From Hordeum vulgare subsp. vulgare (lineage: Eukaryota > Streptophyta > Magnoliopsida > Poales > Poaceae): a DNA stretch of 64,000 nucleotides. Of the stretch, positions 21,894 through 32,720 are shown one piece after another (position 1 is the first letter of the stretch; every line of letters begins with the position of its first letter). Location: NCBI RefSeq assembly GCF_904849725.1, contig NC_058518.1, forward strand, positions 10,126,147 through 10,190,146, in the 5' to 3' direction. The notes beneath the pieces are model-generated. The model was not told the DNA's origin. It was given only the letters and a program-made list of their open reading frames with translations, and made no database searches. The translations under genes and the position numbers were made by a program.

Positions 21894-23148
21894 CGTTTTC
21901 TATTCGTAGATTCTATGCACGAGTAGAACACAAAAGGTTGTGGGCGATGATTTGTCAATGTCTTGACGCTACTAGTCTTATTCTTTTCCGGCGGTATTGT
22001 GGGATGAAGCGGCCCGGACCGACCTTACACGTACGCTTACGTGAGACTGGTTCCACCGACAGACATGCACACCGTGCATAAAGGTGGCTAGCGGGTGTCC
22101 GTCTCTCCCACTCTAGGCCGATTGGATTTGATGAAAAGGGTCCTTATGAAGGGTAAATAGCTTTGGCATATCATCGTTGTAGCTGTCACGTAGGTAAGAA
22201 GGCGTTCTTGCTAGAAACCCAAATCAGCCACGTAAAACTTGCAACAACAATTAGAGGACGTCTAACTTGTTTTTGCAAGGTTTGACATGTGATGTGATAT
22301 GGCCAAAGTTGTGATGTTGCATGTGTGATGTATGAGATGATCATGTTATTGTAATAGGATTCACGACTTGCATGTCGATGAGTATGACAACCGGCAGGAG
22401 CCATAGGAGTTGTCTTAATTTATTGTATGAGATGCAACGCCATGTGTTTACTACTTTTACTTCATTGCTAACGGTTAGCTTTAGTAGTAGTGGTAGTAGT
22501 AGTTGGAATGACGACTTCATGGAGACACGATTATGAGATCATGATGATGGAGATCATGGTGTGACGTCGGTGACAATGATGATCATGCGATGCCTAAATA
22601 TGGAAATCGAAAGAGCAAAGATGATAATGGCCATATCATGTCACTATATGATTGCATGTGATGTTTATCATGTTTTTCATCTTATTGCTTAGAACGACGG
22701 TAGCATAATAAGATGATCCCTCTTAAAAATTTCGAGAATGTATTCCCCTAAGCGTGCACCATTGCGAAGGATCGTTGTCTCGAAGCACCACGTGATCATC
22801 GGGTGTGATAGATTCTAACGTTCACATACAACAGGTGTAAGCCAGATTTACACACGCGAAACACTTAGGTTGACTCGACGAGCTTAGCATGTACAGAATT
22901 GACCTCGAATATAAGAGACCGAAAGGTTGAACATGAGTCGTATGGTTGAATACGATCAGCATGAAGTTGCTCACCATGACGACTAGTCCGTCTCACATGA
23001 TTATCGGACACGGGTTAGTCAACATGGATCATGTATCACTTAGATGACTAGAGGGATGTCGATTTAAGTGGGAGTTCATACTTAATTTGATTAAATGAAC
23101 TTAATTGTCATGAACTTAGTCTAAAAGTTATCTTTATAAATATTGTAG
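21894..23148 (+). other. WIS-2 leader
   Basis: Non-coding leader closely matching 32721-33957 of WIS-3. No gene is seen. Confidence 0.8.
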
Positions 23149-25142
23149 ATGGCCAACGTCAACCTCAATTGCAACGCATTCCTAGAGAAAACAAGCTGAA
23201 AGATGATGGTAGCAACTATGCGGACTGGGTCCGCAACTTGAAGCTCATCTTTGAAGCAGCTAAAAAGGCTTATGTCCTTGATGCGCCGCTAGATGACCCT
23301 CCTGCTCCCGCGGCAGCCCAGGACATTCTGAATGTCTGGCAAACGCGGAGTGATGACTACTCTCTGGTTAGGTGTGGATTATTATACAGTTTGGAAACGG
23401 GGCTCCAAAGGCGTTTTGAGCAGCACGGTGCATATGAGATGTTCCAAGAGCTGAAACTAGTTTTTCAAGCTCATGCCCGTGCCGAGAGATATGAAGTCTC
23501 CGACAAGTTCTTTAGATGTAAGATGGAGGAGAACAGTTCTGTCAGTGAGCACATAATCAAAATGTCTGGGTTACACGGTCGTCTGACTTCACTTGGAGTC
23601 GAACTTCCGGATGAAGCTATAATTGACAGAATCCTCCAGTCTCTCCCACCAAGCTACAAAGGTTTTGTGCTTGACTACAACATGCAAGGGATGGAGAAGA
23701 CCATTCCCGAGTTGTACTCGATGCTCAAGTCTGCAGAAGTAGAAATCAAGAAAGAGCATCAAGTGTTGATGGTCAACAAGACCACTAGTTTCAAGAAGGG
23801 CAAGGGTAAGAAGAACTTCAAAAAAGACGGCAAAGCCGTTGCCACGCCCGGAAAGCCAGATGCCGGGAAGAAGAAAAAGAATGGACCCAAGCCTGAGACC
23901 GAGTGCTTCTATTGCGAGGGAAAGGGTCACTGGAAGCAGAACTGCCCCAAATACTTAGCGGACAAGAAGGCCGGCAACGTTAAAGGTATATGTGATATAC
24001 ATGTTATTGATGTGTACCTTACCAGCGCTCGTAGTAGCTCCTGGGTATTTGATATCGGTATTGTTGCTAACATTTGCAACTCAAAGCAGGAACTGCGGAA
24101 TAAGCAGAGACTGGCCAAGGACGAGGTGACGATGCGTGTCGGGAATGGCTCCAAGGTCGATGTGATCGCCGTGGGCACGCTACCTCTACATCTACCGTCG
24201 GGATTAGTTTTGAACCTTAATAATTGTTATTTAGTACCAGCTTTGAGCATGAATATTGTATCAGGGTCTTGCTTAATGCGAGACGGCTACTCATTTAAGT
24301 CAGAGAATAATGGTTGTTCTATTTATATGAGTGATATGTTTTATGGTCATGCTCCGCTGGTGAATGGTTTATTCTTGATGAATCTCGGTCATGATGTTAC
24401 ACATATTCATAGTGTGAGTACCAAAAGATGTGAAGTTGATACTGATAGTCCCACATACTTGTGGCACTGCCGCCTTGATCATATCGGTGTTAAGCGCATG
24501 AAGAAGCTCCATACTGATGGACTATTAGAGTCTCTTGACTTTGAATCATTTGACACATGCGAACCGTGCCTCATGGGCAAGATGACTAAGACTCCATTCT
24601 AAGGAATAATGGAGAGAGCGACCGACTTATTATAAATAATACATACTGATGTGTGTGGTCCAATGAACGTTGAAGCTCGCGGTGGCTACCGTTATGTTAT
24701 CACTCTCACCGATGATTTGAGTAGGTATGGGTATATCTACTAGATGAAGCACAAATCTGAGACATTTCAAAAGTTCAAGGAATTTCAGAGTGAGGTTGAG
24801 AATGAACGTGACGGAAAAATTAAGTGTCTACGATCTGATCGTGGAGGAGAATATTTGAGTCACGAGTTTGGCACACACCTAAGGAAGTGTGGAATCGTTT
24901 CACAACTGACGCCGCCTGGCACACCGCAATGAAACAGAGTGTCTGAACATCGTAATCGCACTTTATTAGATATGGTACGATCAATGATGTCTCTTAACGA
25001 CTTACCACTATCATTTTGGGGATACGCATTAGAAACTGCAGCATTCACTTTGAATAGGGCACCGTCTAAATCCGTTGAGACGACACCGTATGAACTATGG
25101 TTTGGCAAGAAATCTAAGCTTTCGTTTCTTAAAGTTTGGGGC
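23149..25142 (+). pseudogene. gag-pol: WIS-2 gag-pol, 5' half (Gag, protease, integrase)
   Basis: The gene starts at ATG 23149 (MANVNLN...). A 1-bp loss in an A run near 23188-23191 shifts the frame, and most of Gag continues in the frame from 23169. Visible parts are the Gag capsid, the knuckle CFYCEGKGHWKQNC, protease VFDIG where WIS-3 has VFDTG (the catalytic Thr is replaced), and the pre-integrase and integrase core to the WG motif. Stops occur at 24600-24602 (TAA), about 24741-24743 (TAG) and about 24930-24932. The gene is then interrupted at 25142 by the gypsy LTR and resumes at 42453. The product would be non-functional. Confidence 0.95.
25138..25142. repeat. Target-site duplication GGGGC of the gypsy element
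   Basis: GGGGC at 25138-25142 recurs at 42453-42457, on the two sides of the TG..CA ends. It splits the WIS-2 sequence TTTGGGGCTGCGATG. Confidence 0.95.
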
Positions 25143-26644
25143 TGATACGTCTCCATCGTATCTACTTTTCCAAACTCTTTTGCCCTTGTTTTGGACTCTA
25201 ACATGATTTGAATGAAACTAACCTGGACTGACGCTGTTTTCAGCAGAATTGCCTTGGTGTTGTTTTTGTGCAGAAATGAAAGTTCTCAGAACGTTGTGAA
25301 AATTTATGGAGAATATTTCTGGAAAATATGAAAAATATCTGCGCAAAGATCCACCGAAGGGGATGGGCCAGTGGGCCACAAGCCCTGTAGCCGCCACCCC
25401 CTCGTGGCGGCTAGCAATCTTGTGGGGCCCACGTGGCTCTTCCGCCCCCAATCTGAGCTCTATAAATTCACTTTCGTCCCAGAAATAATAAAGAGAGAAG
25501 ATTTCGTTGCGTCTGCGATACGGAGGCGCCGCCACATCCTGTTCTTCATCTGGAGGGCAGATCTGGAGTCCGTTTTGAGCTCCGGAGAGGGGAAATCGTC
25601 GCCATCGTCATCATCAACCTTCTTCCCTCTCCAATTCCATGACGCTCCTCATCGTTCGTGAGTAATCTATTGTAGGCTCGCTGGGCGGTGATGAGTAGGA
25701 TGAGATCTATCATGTAATCGAGATAGTTTTGACGGGGATTGATCCCTAGTATCCACTATGTTCTGAGATTGATGTTGCTACTACTTTGCCATGCTTAATG
25801 CTTGTCACTAGGGCCCGAGTGCCATGATTTCAGATCTGAAATTATTATGTTGTCACCAATATATGTGTGTTTTAGATCCGATCTTGCAAGTTGTAGTTAC
25901 CTACTATGTGTTATGACCCGGCAACTCCGGAGTGACAATAATCGGAACCACTCCCGGTGATGACCATAGTTTGAGGAGTTCATGTGTTCACCAAGTGCTA
26001 ATGCGTTGGTCCGGTTCTTTATTAAAAGGAGAACCTTAATATCCCGTAGTTTCCTTTTGGACCCCGCTGCCACGGGAGGGATGGACAGTAGATGTCATGC
26101 AAGTTCTTTTCCCTAAGCACGTATGACGACACACGGAATGCATGCCTACATCACATTGACGAACGGGAGCTAGCCACATATCTCTCCATGTTATAACTGT
26201 TGCATGATGAATATCATCCAAACAAATCACCAACCCATTGCCTACGAGTTTGTCCCACTGCTGCTATTACTTGTTTTGCTCTGCTGCTGTTACTACTGCT
26301 GCTACTGCTGTTACTTGCTCTGTTGCTACTTCCTACTGCTGTCACTACCGTTGTTCCTTGCCACTGCTGCTACTTGTTACACCATTGCTATCATACTACT
26401 TTGCTGTTACTACTTTGCTTCCAGATATTAATCTTTCAGGTGTGGTTGAATCTGACACATTCAGCTGCTAATACTTGAGAGTATCCTCTCACTTCCTATT
26501 GGCAAACCAACAAATTTGGGTTGAATACTCAACCCTCGAAAACTGCCTCGATCCCACGCGTTGGTGGGTTATTGCAAGACAATTTCTAATTGTTGAGCAA
26601 TCGAGAACAACATTCGTCTAGCTATTGCCAAAGAGTGCTAGTCA
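25143..26644 (+). repeat. Gypsy 5' LTR (1502 bp)
   Basis: Starts TGATACGTCTCC and ends GTGCTAGTCA. A TATA box (TATAAATT) is at about 25461-25467. It aligns along its length with 40947-42452 with scattered substitutions and small indels. The region 26250-26410 is rich in CTG/TACTGCT runs, giving Leu- or Cys-rich frames that are not genes. Confidence 0.95.
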
Positions 26645-26653
26645 GTTTTTTTC

Positions 26654-26671
26654 TGGCGCTGTTGCCGGGGA
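26654..26671 (+). promoter_or_regulatory. Gypsy primer binding site, tRNA-Asp type
   Basis: TGGCGCTGTTGCCGGGGA lies nine bases after the LTR. It matches the TGGCGCCGTTGCCGGGGA site of Athila/Tat-group elements with one change. Confidence 0.8.
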
Positions 26672-26754
26672 GGTATTGCTATATTCTCTGAGTTACTTGG
26701 GATTTATATCTACTGATCACTTTGAAGAATCTGTAGGATCCGAAAACCAAAATC

Positions 26755-28632
26755 TTGCCCTCAACTACGAGGGGAGGTAAGGAACTGCCATCTAGCTCTG
26801 CACTTGATTCACCTTCAGTTATGAGTAAGTTTGCGATATCACCTCCTGCTAGAAATCTTGATATGTCGCATGTGCTTGATGATGCTTATTATGCTGCTTT
26901 GCCTGATGCTGCTTTGCCTGATACTGCATTGCGTGATGATGCTAGAGACGCTATTATGCCTGATGATGCTATGCTTGATACTGCTAGAGATACTACTTTG
27001 CCTGATGTTCCACTAGGGGTGTTCCTTGATGCTCATATTGCTAGAGTTACTGCCAATGCTCATGATGCTTCTGAAACTACCGATACTATTTAGATAGAAC
27101 CTGATTTTGCTCCTGCCAGATCTAGCTCTCCTAGATATGAATTGCCTGATATACCTGAGGGTTACGTTATGGAGGGAGAGATAGCGGAGGATTTTCTTGC
27201 GTGTAAGGATGCCTATGACGCTGAGAAATTACTTCTCAAGTGGAAAGAAAAATCTCTGAAAGCTAGGATGAAATACGACCCGAAGTTTGCCACTTCACCA
27301 ATCTTTATCACTGATAAGGATTATGAATTCTCTGTCGATCCTGAGATAATATCTCTAGTCGAATCTGATCCTTTCCACAGTTATGAGTCTGAGACGGTCG
27401 TAGCCCATCTTACCAAACTACACCATATAGCCACCCTTTTCACTAGTGAGGAGAAGATCCGCCACTACTACATCCTTAAGATGTTTCCTTTCTCTTTAAA
27501 GGATGACGCTAAAGCCTGGTTCACCTCTCTTGCTCCTGGATTTGTGAGTAGTCCCCAGGATATGGTCTATTACTTCTGTGAGAAATATTTCCCTGCCCAT
27601 AAGAAGCAAGCTGCATTGCAGGAAATATACAACTTTGCTCAACTCCAAGAAGAGAGTCTCCCACAAGCTTGGGGGAGGCTCGTCCAGCTACAGAATGCTT
27701 TGCCTGATCACCCTCTTAAGAAGAACGAGATACTTGATATCTTCTATAACGGACTTACCGATGCCTCTAGAGACCATCTAGATAGTTGTGCCGGTTGTGT
27801 TTTTAGGGAACGAACTGTAGAACAAGATGAGACCCTACTGAATAACATCTTGATCAACGATAATGCTTGGACTATTCCCGAACCACCTCCTAAGCCAACT
27901 CCAAAGAAAAGAGGTGTTCTATTCCTCAGTCCCGAAGATATCCAAGAAGCCAAGAAATCTATGCAAGAGAAAGGCATTAGATCTGAAGATGTCAAAAATC
28001 TACCACCTATCGAAGAGATCCATGGTCTCGATAACCCGATACAAGTAGTAGAAGTGAATTCTCTGCGTAGGTTTGATGAGAGTGATATTCCTTTTGACAA
28101 ACCTGCTAGCCTATGCTTTGATGAATTTGACAACTTTGTTGCCAAACAACAGAGTTTCAATGATTATGTGAGCAGACATTTGGAACAAAGTACTCGTATG
28201 CTTAACCATTTAAATGCTTGTGTAGACAGAAATGTTAATGATCTGAAGCTTCTGAGTAAACATGCCTCTATGATTACTACTCAGGTAGAACAAGTACTTA
28301 AAGCTCATAATGACTTGCTCAATGAATTAAATGACAACTCTGTCAGAGTCATTACTAGAGGAGGCAAAATGACTCAGGAACCTTTGTATCCTGAAGGCCA
28401 TCCTAAGAGAATTGATCAAGATTCTCAAGGAATTAATGCTGATACACCCAGTCATCCTAAGGAGAAGAAGAAGGATGATAGAAACGTACATGCCAGTTCA
28501 CCAAATATTGTCACACCTGAAGAACCTAATGATATTTCTGCATCCGATGCAGAAACACAATCTGGTGATGAACATGAACCTGGCGACAAGGAGAAAAATA
28601 CCCTGAAAATAAAAGTTCTCCGATGGTCCTGA
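26755..28632 (+). pseudogene. gag: Gypsy Gag (Retrotrans_gag type), one internal stop
   Basis: A single frame runs 26755-28632, broken only by TAG at 27091-27093. The first codon is TTG where an ATG would be expected (TTG CCC TCA ACT ACG AGG), so the start also appears lost; the next ATG is at 26821. The N-terminus is low complexity (LPDAALPDTALRDDA). The capsid core lies at about 27410-27830 (FPFSLKDDAKAWF, FCEKYFP, FYNGLTDASRDHLDSCAG), as in Athila/Tat Gag proteins, which form the particle shell. I see no CCHC knuckle. The frame ends inside an LTR-like segment, so the C-terminus is probably not original. Confidence 0.85.
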
Positions 28633-28840
28633 AAATCTAGTATGATTTTTTCTGGAATATTTGAAAAATACTGAGCCTGAGAGCTGGCCTCGGGGCCAGA
28701 CCAGTGGGCCACAAGCCCTGCAGCTGCCCCCTGGTGGCGGCTAGCAAGCTTGTGGGGCCCACAGGGACCCCCTCCACTCAATCCAGCTCCCATCCTCTTC
28801 TTCCACCTCCAGAAAAAATTGTTTCGTAGCTCAAACCGGT
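28606..28840 (+). repeat. Internal LTR-like (U3) segment between gag and ORF2
   Basis: Bases here follow the element's own LTR at 25274-25490. Shared features are an AAAGTTCTC start, a GGAATATTTGAAAAATA stretch (LTR: GGAAAATATGAAAAATA), AGTGGGCCACAAGCCCTG, GTGGCGGCTAGCAA and CTTGTGGGGCCCAC. It is diverged and lacks the LTR's TATA box. It occupies the place where pol would be. It may be a relic of recombination between two elements, or a promoter for the next gene. Confidence 0.75.
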
Positions 28841-28922
28841 GTTCTTGCTCATTTGGCTGTGATTTTCGATCTCCTTGCTCAAAGCACCATTCTCCGAACC
28901 GTTTTGGGGAAATTACTCCTTG

Positions 28923-29143
28923 GTAAGTGACTCCTCCATTGGTCCAATTAGTTTTTGCTCTAGTTCTTTATCCTTTGCGTATTCTTGCTACCTTGGTGAC
29001 CCTGTTCTTGAGCTAGAAATGTTTATTTAGCTGGTCCCAAGTAGTTTTAGCGCGTGATACGGTCTCTAGGCACTAGTAGGAGTAGTTGCTACAAGGTGTG
29101 GTTGGTCTTCATTCACTTTTCTCTTGAACTTCAAAAATTTCAG
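28923..29143 (+). other. Probable leader intron upstream of ORF2
   Basis: The donor is CTTG|GTAAGTG at 28923. A pyrimidine-rich stretch (TCATTCACTTTTCTCTTG) precedes the acceptor AAATTTCAG, ending at 29143. The ATG of ORF2 follows 12 bases later (29156). The in-frame codons upstream of that ATG (from 29054) look intronic and should not be counted as protein. Evidence is by splice-site pattern only. Confidence 0.55.
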
Positions 29144-29155
29144 CAAAAGGAAATT

Positions 29156-30178
29156 ATGTTCAGGAGGAAGTTTCATGGTGGTTCCTCAAGTAAGAAGGGT
29201 CCCCGTCTTTCTTTTCGGGATCCCGAACCTTTTCAACTAAGGGACGCACCGGTACAACCATGTGAATGGCCTTCCGATGAGTTCATGATCGAAGCAGGTT
29301 TCAAGGATGAGTTTGATACACTTGTCCGCAATGTCGGGTTAGAAGAATTCCTCTCAGATAAATGTGATCAGTATGCTATGCTCACTGCCTCTTTCGTGCG
29401 AAGATTTAAATTTTTAGTTAGTCGTGACTCATCCATACTGTTTGATCTGTACGATAAATCCTACGCCCTGGATTTGGAGGATTTCAATAGGATTTGCAAG
29501 ATACCCGATGGGGGTAGTATTAATGATCCTTCTAAGTCTTCGGTCAGAGACTTTGTCTCCAGTATAACTATTGGAGAAACGAGAGATATCACGCAAGCCA
29601 CCATAGGAAGCATCCATTTCCCTGCCTTGCACAACTTTACCCTCTTCATAGGTAGGTGCATTAACGGCAAGGGTGCACATTGTCACCTATGCGCTTCTGA
29701 CCTTAGTATCCTTAAGAGCGCAGTAACAGGTGACAGGAGCTTCAATATGGGAGCTATAATAGCAAGGAGGCTGAATAATAATGTCATTGAGGGGGATTTC
29801 TTTGGTATAATTTACGCTACACGCTTAGCAAATTTTCTTGGAGTATCCATCCGTTCAGAAGACCCTCCTCTCCGTACAACCTACCTTGATCGTGTCGCTC
29901 TAACACGCTACCAGTTCCTTGAGAGGGATCATAGATCCCTCCTATGCAGCTTGATATTTAACCGGCAGCGTGTTTTCCATATTACCCTTCCTGCTCCTGC
30001 TTTCTTTGACTTTCAGGTAAAACGAAGATACTACATAACCATAGGAGAGGTAGAGGACTATGAGAGGGAGGCGACGGCTGTTCGACTTCGTGAGGCAGCT
30101 ATTCAGGCAGTGGCTGCAGCACTCCCGTATAACACCCATTATGATTTTGGATTTCGCCAGGACCATCCATGGGAGTAG
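29156..30178 (+). CDS. Athila ORF1/env-position-like protein of the gypsy element
   Basis: An uninterrupted 340-codon frame beginning MFRRKFHGG and ending RQDHPWE. The start is taken at 29156, just after the probable splice acceptor. The middle (KDEFDTLVRNVGLEEFL, YAMLTASFVRRFKF, LDLEDFNRICKIP, NFTLFIGRCINGKG) resembles the ATHILA ORF1-type family of plant gypsy elements; this is recognition by pattern, not a search. Its biochemical role is unknown. I see no signal peptide or clear membrane span, which argues against a classical envelope protein. It is intact while gag has a stop and pol is absent. It has its own leader upstream and a polypurine tract downstream. Confidence 0.7.
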   Translation: MFRRKFHGGSSSKKGPRLSFRDPEPFQLRDAPVQPCEWPSDEFMIEAGFKDEFDTLVRNVGLEEFLSDKCDQYAMLTASFVRRFKFLVSRDSSILFDLYDKSYALDLEDFNRICKIPDGGSINDPSKSSVRDFVSSITIGETRDITQATIGSIHFPALHNFTLFIGRCINGKGAHCHLCASDLSILKSAVTGDRSFNMGAIIARRLNNNVIEGDFFGIIYATRLANFLGVSIRSEDPPLRTTYLDRVALTRYQFLERDHRSLLCSLIFNRQRVFHITLPAPAFFDFQVKRRYYITIGEVEDYEREATAVRLREAAIQAVAAALPYNTHYDFGFRQDHPWE

Positions 30179-30199
30179 ACCAAGCTAGGCCAAAAGCCT

Positions 30200-30212
30200 A
30201 AGCTTGGGGGAG
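30200..30212 (+). promoter_or_regulatory. Internal polypurine-tract-like site
   Basis: AAGCTTGGGGGAG at 30200-30212 is the same 13-base string found at the 3' end of the element (40934-40946, AAGCTTGGGGGAG before TTGATACG). It could serve as a second plus-strand primer or be a relic of an earlier element end. Confidence 0.6.
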
Positions 30213-30926
30213 TACGTGTTCTCACCGACCTTACATTCATGCTTATGCTTTCACTTTGTTAGCTGGTGTTCACACTTTGCCACTGTATTGTCCATGCTAG
30301 TTTGTTTTCTTGTTTTCTTGTTTTGTGCCCTTTTCAGAAAACCCAAAAAGATTTTTCTTTCTTCTTTTGCTTGTTGGGACCTTTCCCTTGTAAATAGTTT
30401 TCTTTTTCTTTGGGTCAAGGTAGAAGATATTGGTTACAATGTTTAGTGGTTCTTGCATGCATACCTGTTTAGCTTTCAAAGAGCCATATTACTTTGTCTT
30501 CTCCTTTGTGTTTGCCTGCAGATTCAGCTTAGTCCAATGCACGAGCGTTCTTATTATTGTTCACATCGTTCAATCGTGCAAATGAAAGGCAATAATGATG
30601 ATATATGATGAAGTGATTGAGACTAGAAAAGCTGGTATGAACTCTATCTATTTTGTTTTTGTAAATATGACTAGCTTGTCATCCCAGATTCAGCTTTGTT
30701 GTGGGAGAACCATGTTTGCAATGACAACTTAGAGATCATAGTTTCTGATGCCATGCTTAACTAGCTGAGAGCTTATAATGGTTCATCTTGAATGCCAACA
30801 TAGATTTTGAGATGACTATGATGTAGTATGATAGGATGGTATTCTCCTTTGAATGATTCAAGTGGTTTGACTTGGCGCATGTTCATGCATGTAGTTGAAA
30901 CAAAATCAACATAACCTCTATGATGT
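30213..30926 (+). other. Gypsy 3' non-coding tail, left part
   Basis: T-rich, with no gene recognised. It continues at 39761 after the WIS-3 insertion. Confidence 0.7.
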
Positions 30927-30931
30927 TCGTG
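30927..30931. repeat. Target-site duplication TCGTG of WIS-3
   Basis: TCGTG at 30927-30931 recurs at 39756-39760, directly outside the LTRs. Confidence 0.95.
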
Positions 30932-32703
30932 TGTTGGAAATATGCCCTAGAGGCAATAATAAAAAGGTTATTATCATATTTCCTTGTTCATGATAATCGT
31001 CTATTGTTCATGCTATAATTGTATTAACAGGAAACAGTAATACATGTGTGAATAAATAGATCACAGTGTGTCCCTAGCAAGCCTCTAATTGGCTAGCTCG
31101 TTAGTCAATAGAAGATCATGGTTTCCTGGTCATGGGCATTAGATGTCATTGATAACGGGATCACATCATTGGGAGAATGATGTGATGGACAAGACCCAAT
31201 CCTAAGCGTAGCACTAGATCGTACTGTTCGTATGCTAAAGCTTTTCTAATGTCAAGTGTCTTTCCCTTCGACCGTGAGATTGTGCAACTCCCGAATACCG
31301 CAGGAGTGCTTTGGGTGTATCAAACGTCACAACATAACTGGGTGACTATAAAGGTGCACTACGGGTACCTCTGAAAGTGTCTGTTGGGTTGGTACGAATC
31401 GAGATCGGGATTTGTCACTCCGCGTGACGGAGAGGTATCTCTGGGCCCACTCGGTAGAACATCATCATGATCTCAATGTGACTAAGGAGTTAGTCAAAAA
31501 TATGACGTGCTACGGAATGAGTAAAGAGACTTACCGGTAACGAGATTGAACAAGGTATAGGTATACCGACGATCGAATCTCGGGCAAGTTCTATACCGAC
31601 ACACAAGGGAATTGTATACGGGATTGATTGAATCCTTGACATCGTGGTTCATCCGATGAGATCATCGTCGAGCAAGTGGGAGCCACCATGGGTATCCAGA
31701 CCCCGCTGATGGTTATTGGCCGGAGAGGTGTCTCGGTCATGTGTGCCTGTCTCCCGAACCCGTAGGGTCTACACACTTAAGGTTCGATGACGCTAGGGTT
31801 ATAGGGAATTGTTATACGAGGTTATTGAAAGTTGTTAGGATTCCCGGATGAGATCCCGGACGTCATGAGGAGCTCCGGAATTGTCCGGAGGTAAAGATTC
31901 ATATATAGGACGGATGGTTTTGAACACCGGAAGTGTTTCGGGCGTCGCTGGTAACATACCGGGACCACCGGGAGTGGCCCCGGGGGTCCACCAGAAGGGG
32001 GCCACGACCCCGGGAGGCTAGATGGGCCAAGTGCAGGAGGGAACCAGCCCCTAGGTGGTCTGGTGCGCCCCCCACACTCAGCCCAAGGCGCAGGAGGTGG
32101 AGAGGGGGGAACCCTAGGCGCTCGTGAGCCTAAGGCCCACCTAGGGGTGCGCCACCCCTCCCCCCTGCCCTGGCCGCCGCACCTCCCATCTGGGGGGAGG
32201 GGCTGTCGCACCACCTAGGGTGGGAACCCTAGGGGTGGCACCCCCCCTCCCCTCCTCCTATATAAAGTGGGGGTTTTCGGGCTATTTTGGACACAGTTTT
32301 CCATCTCCCTCGACGCAGCCCTGCTCTTCTTTCTCCTCCTCTCTGCCGGTGCTTGGCGAAGCCCTGCCGGGAGACCTCGTCTCTCCATCGACACCACGCC
32401 GTCGTGCTGCCGGATATCTTCCCCAACCTCTCCCTCCTCCTTGCTGGATCAAGGTGCAGGAAACGTCACCGGGCTGCACGTGTGTTGAACGCGGAGGTGC
32501 CGTGGTTCGGCAATAGATTGAATCACACCGCGGTCTGAATCGCCGCGAGTACGACTCCATCAACCGCGTTCTAGCAACGCTTCCGCTTAGTGATCTTCAA
32601 AGGTATGAAGATGCACTCACCCCCTCTCTCGTTGCTGGTCTCTCCATAGGAAGATCTGAATATGCGTAGGAATTTTTTTGAATTTATGCTACGTTACCCA
32701 ACA
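30932..32703 (+). repeat. WIS-3 5' LTR (1772 bp)
   Basis: TGTTGGAAATATGCCC start and ACCCAACA end. A TATA box (TATATAAA) is at about 32259-32266. Confidence 0.97.
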
Positions 32704-32704
32704 G

Positions 32705-32720
32705 TGGCATCCGAGCCAGG
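32705..32720 (+). promoter_or_regulatory. WIS-3 primer binding site
   Basis: TGGCATCCGAGCCAGG lies one base after the LTR. It is close to the initiator tRNA-Met site TGGTATCAGAGCC. Confidence 0.85.

Noticed and set aside
26200..26478. Leu/Cys-rich small membrane-protein-like frames (repeated at 42008-42286)
   Set aside because: They arise from CTG/TACTGCT runs in the gypsy LTR and appear in all three frames.
29054..29155. N-terminal extension of the ATHILA-like frame
   Set aside because: It lies in the probable intron and ends at the acceptor; the ATG at 29156 is the better start.
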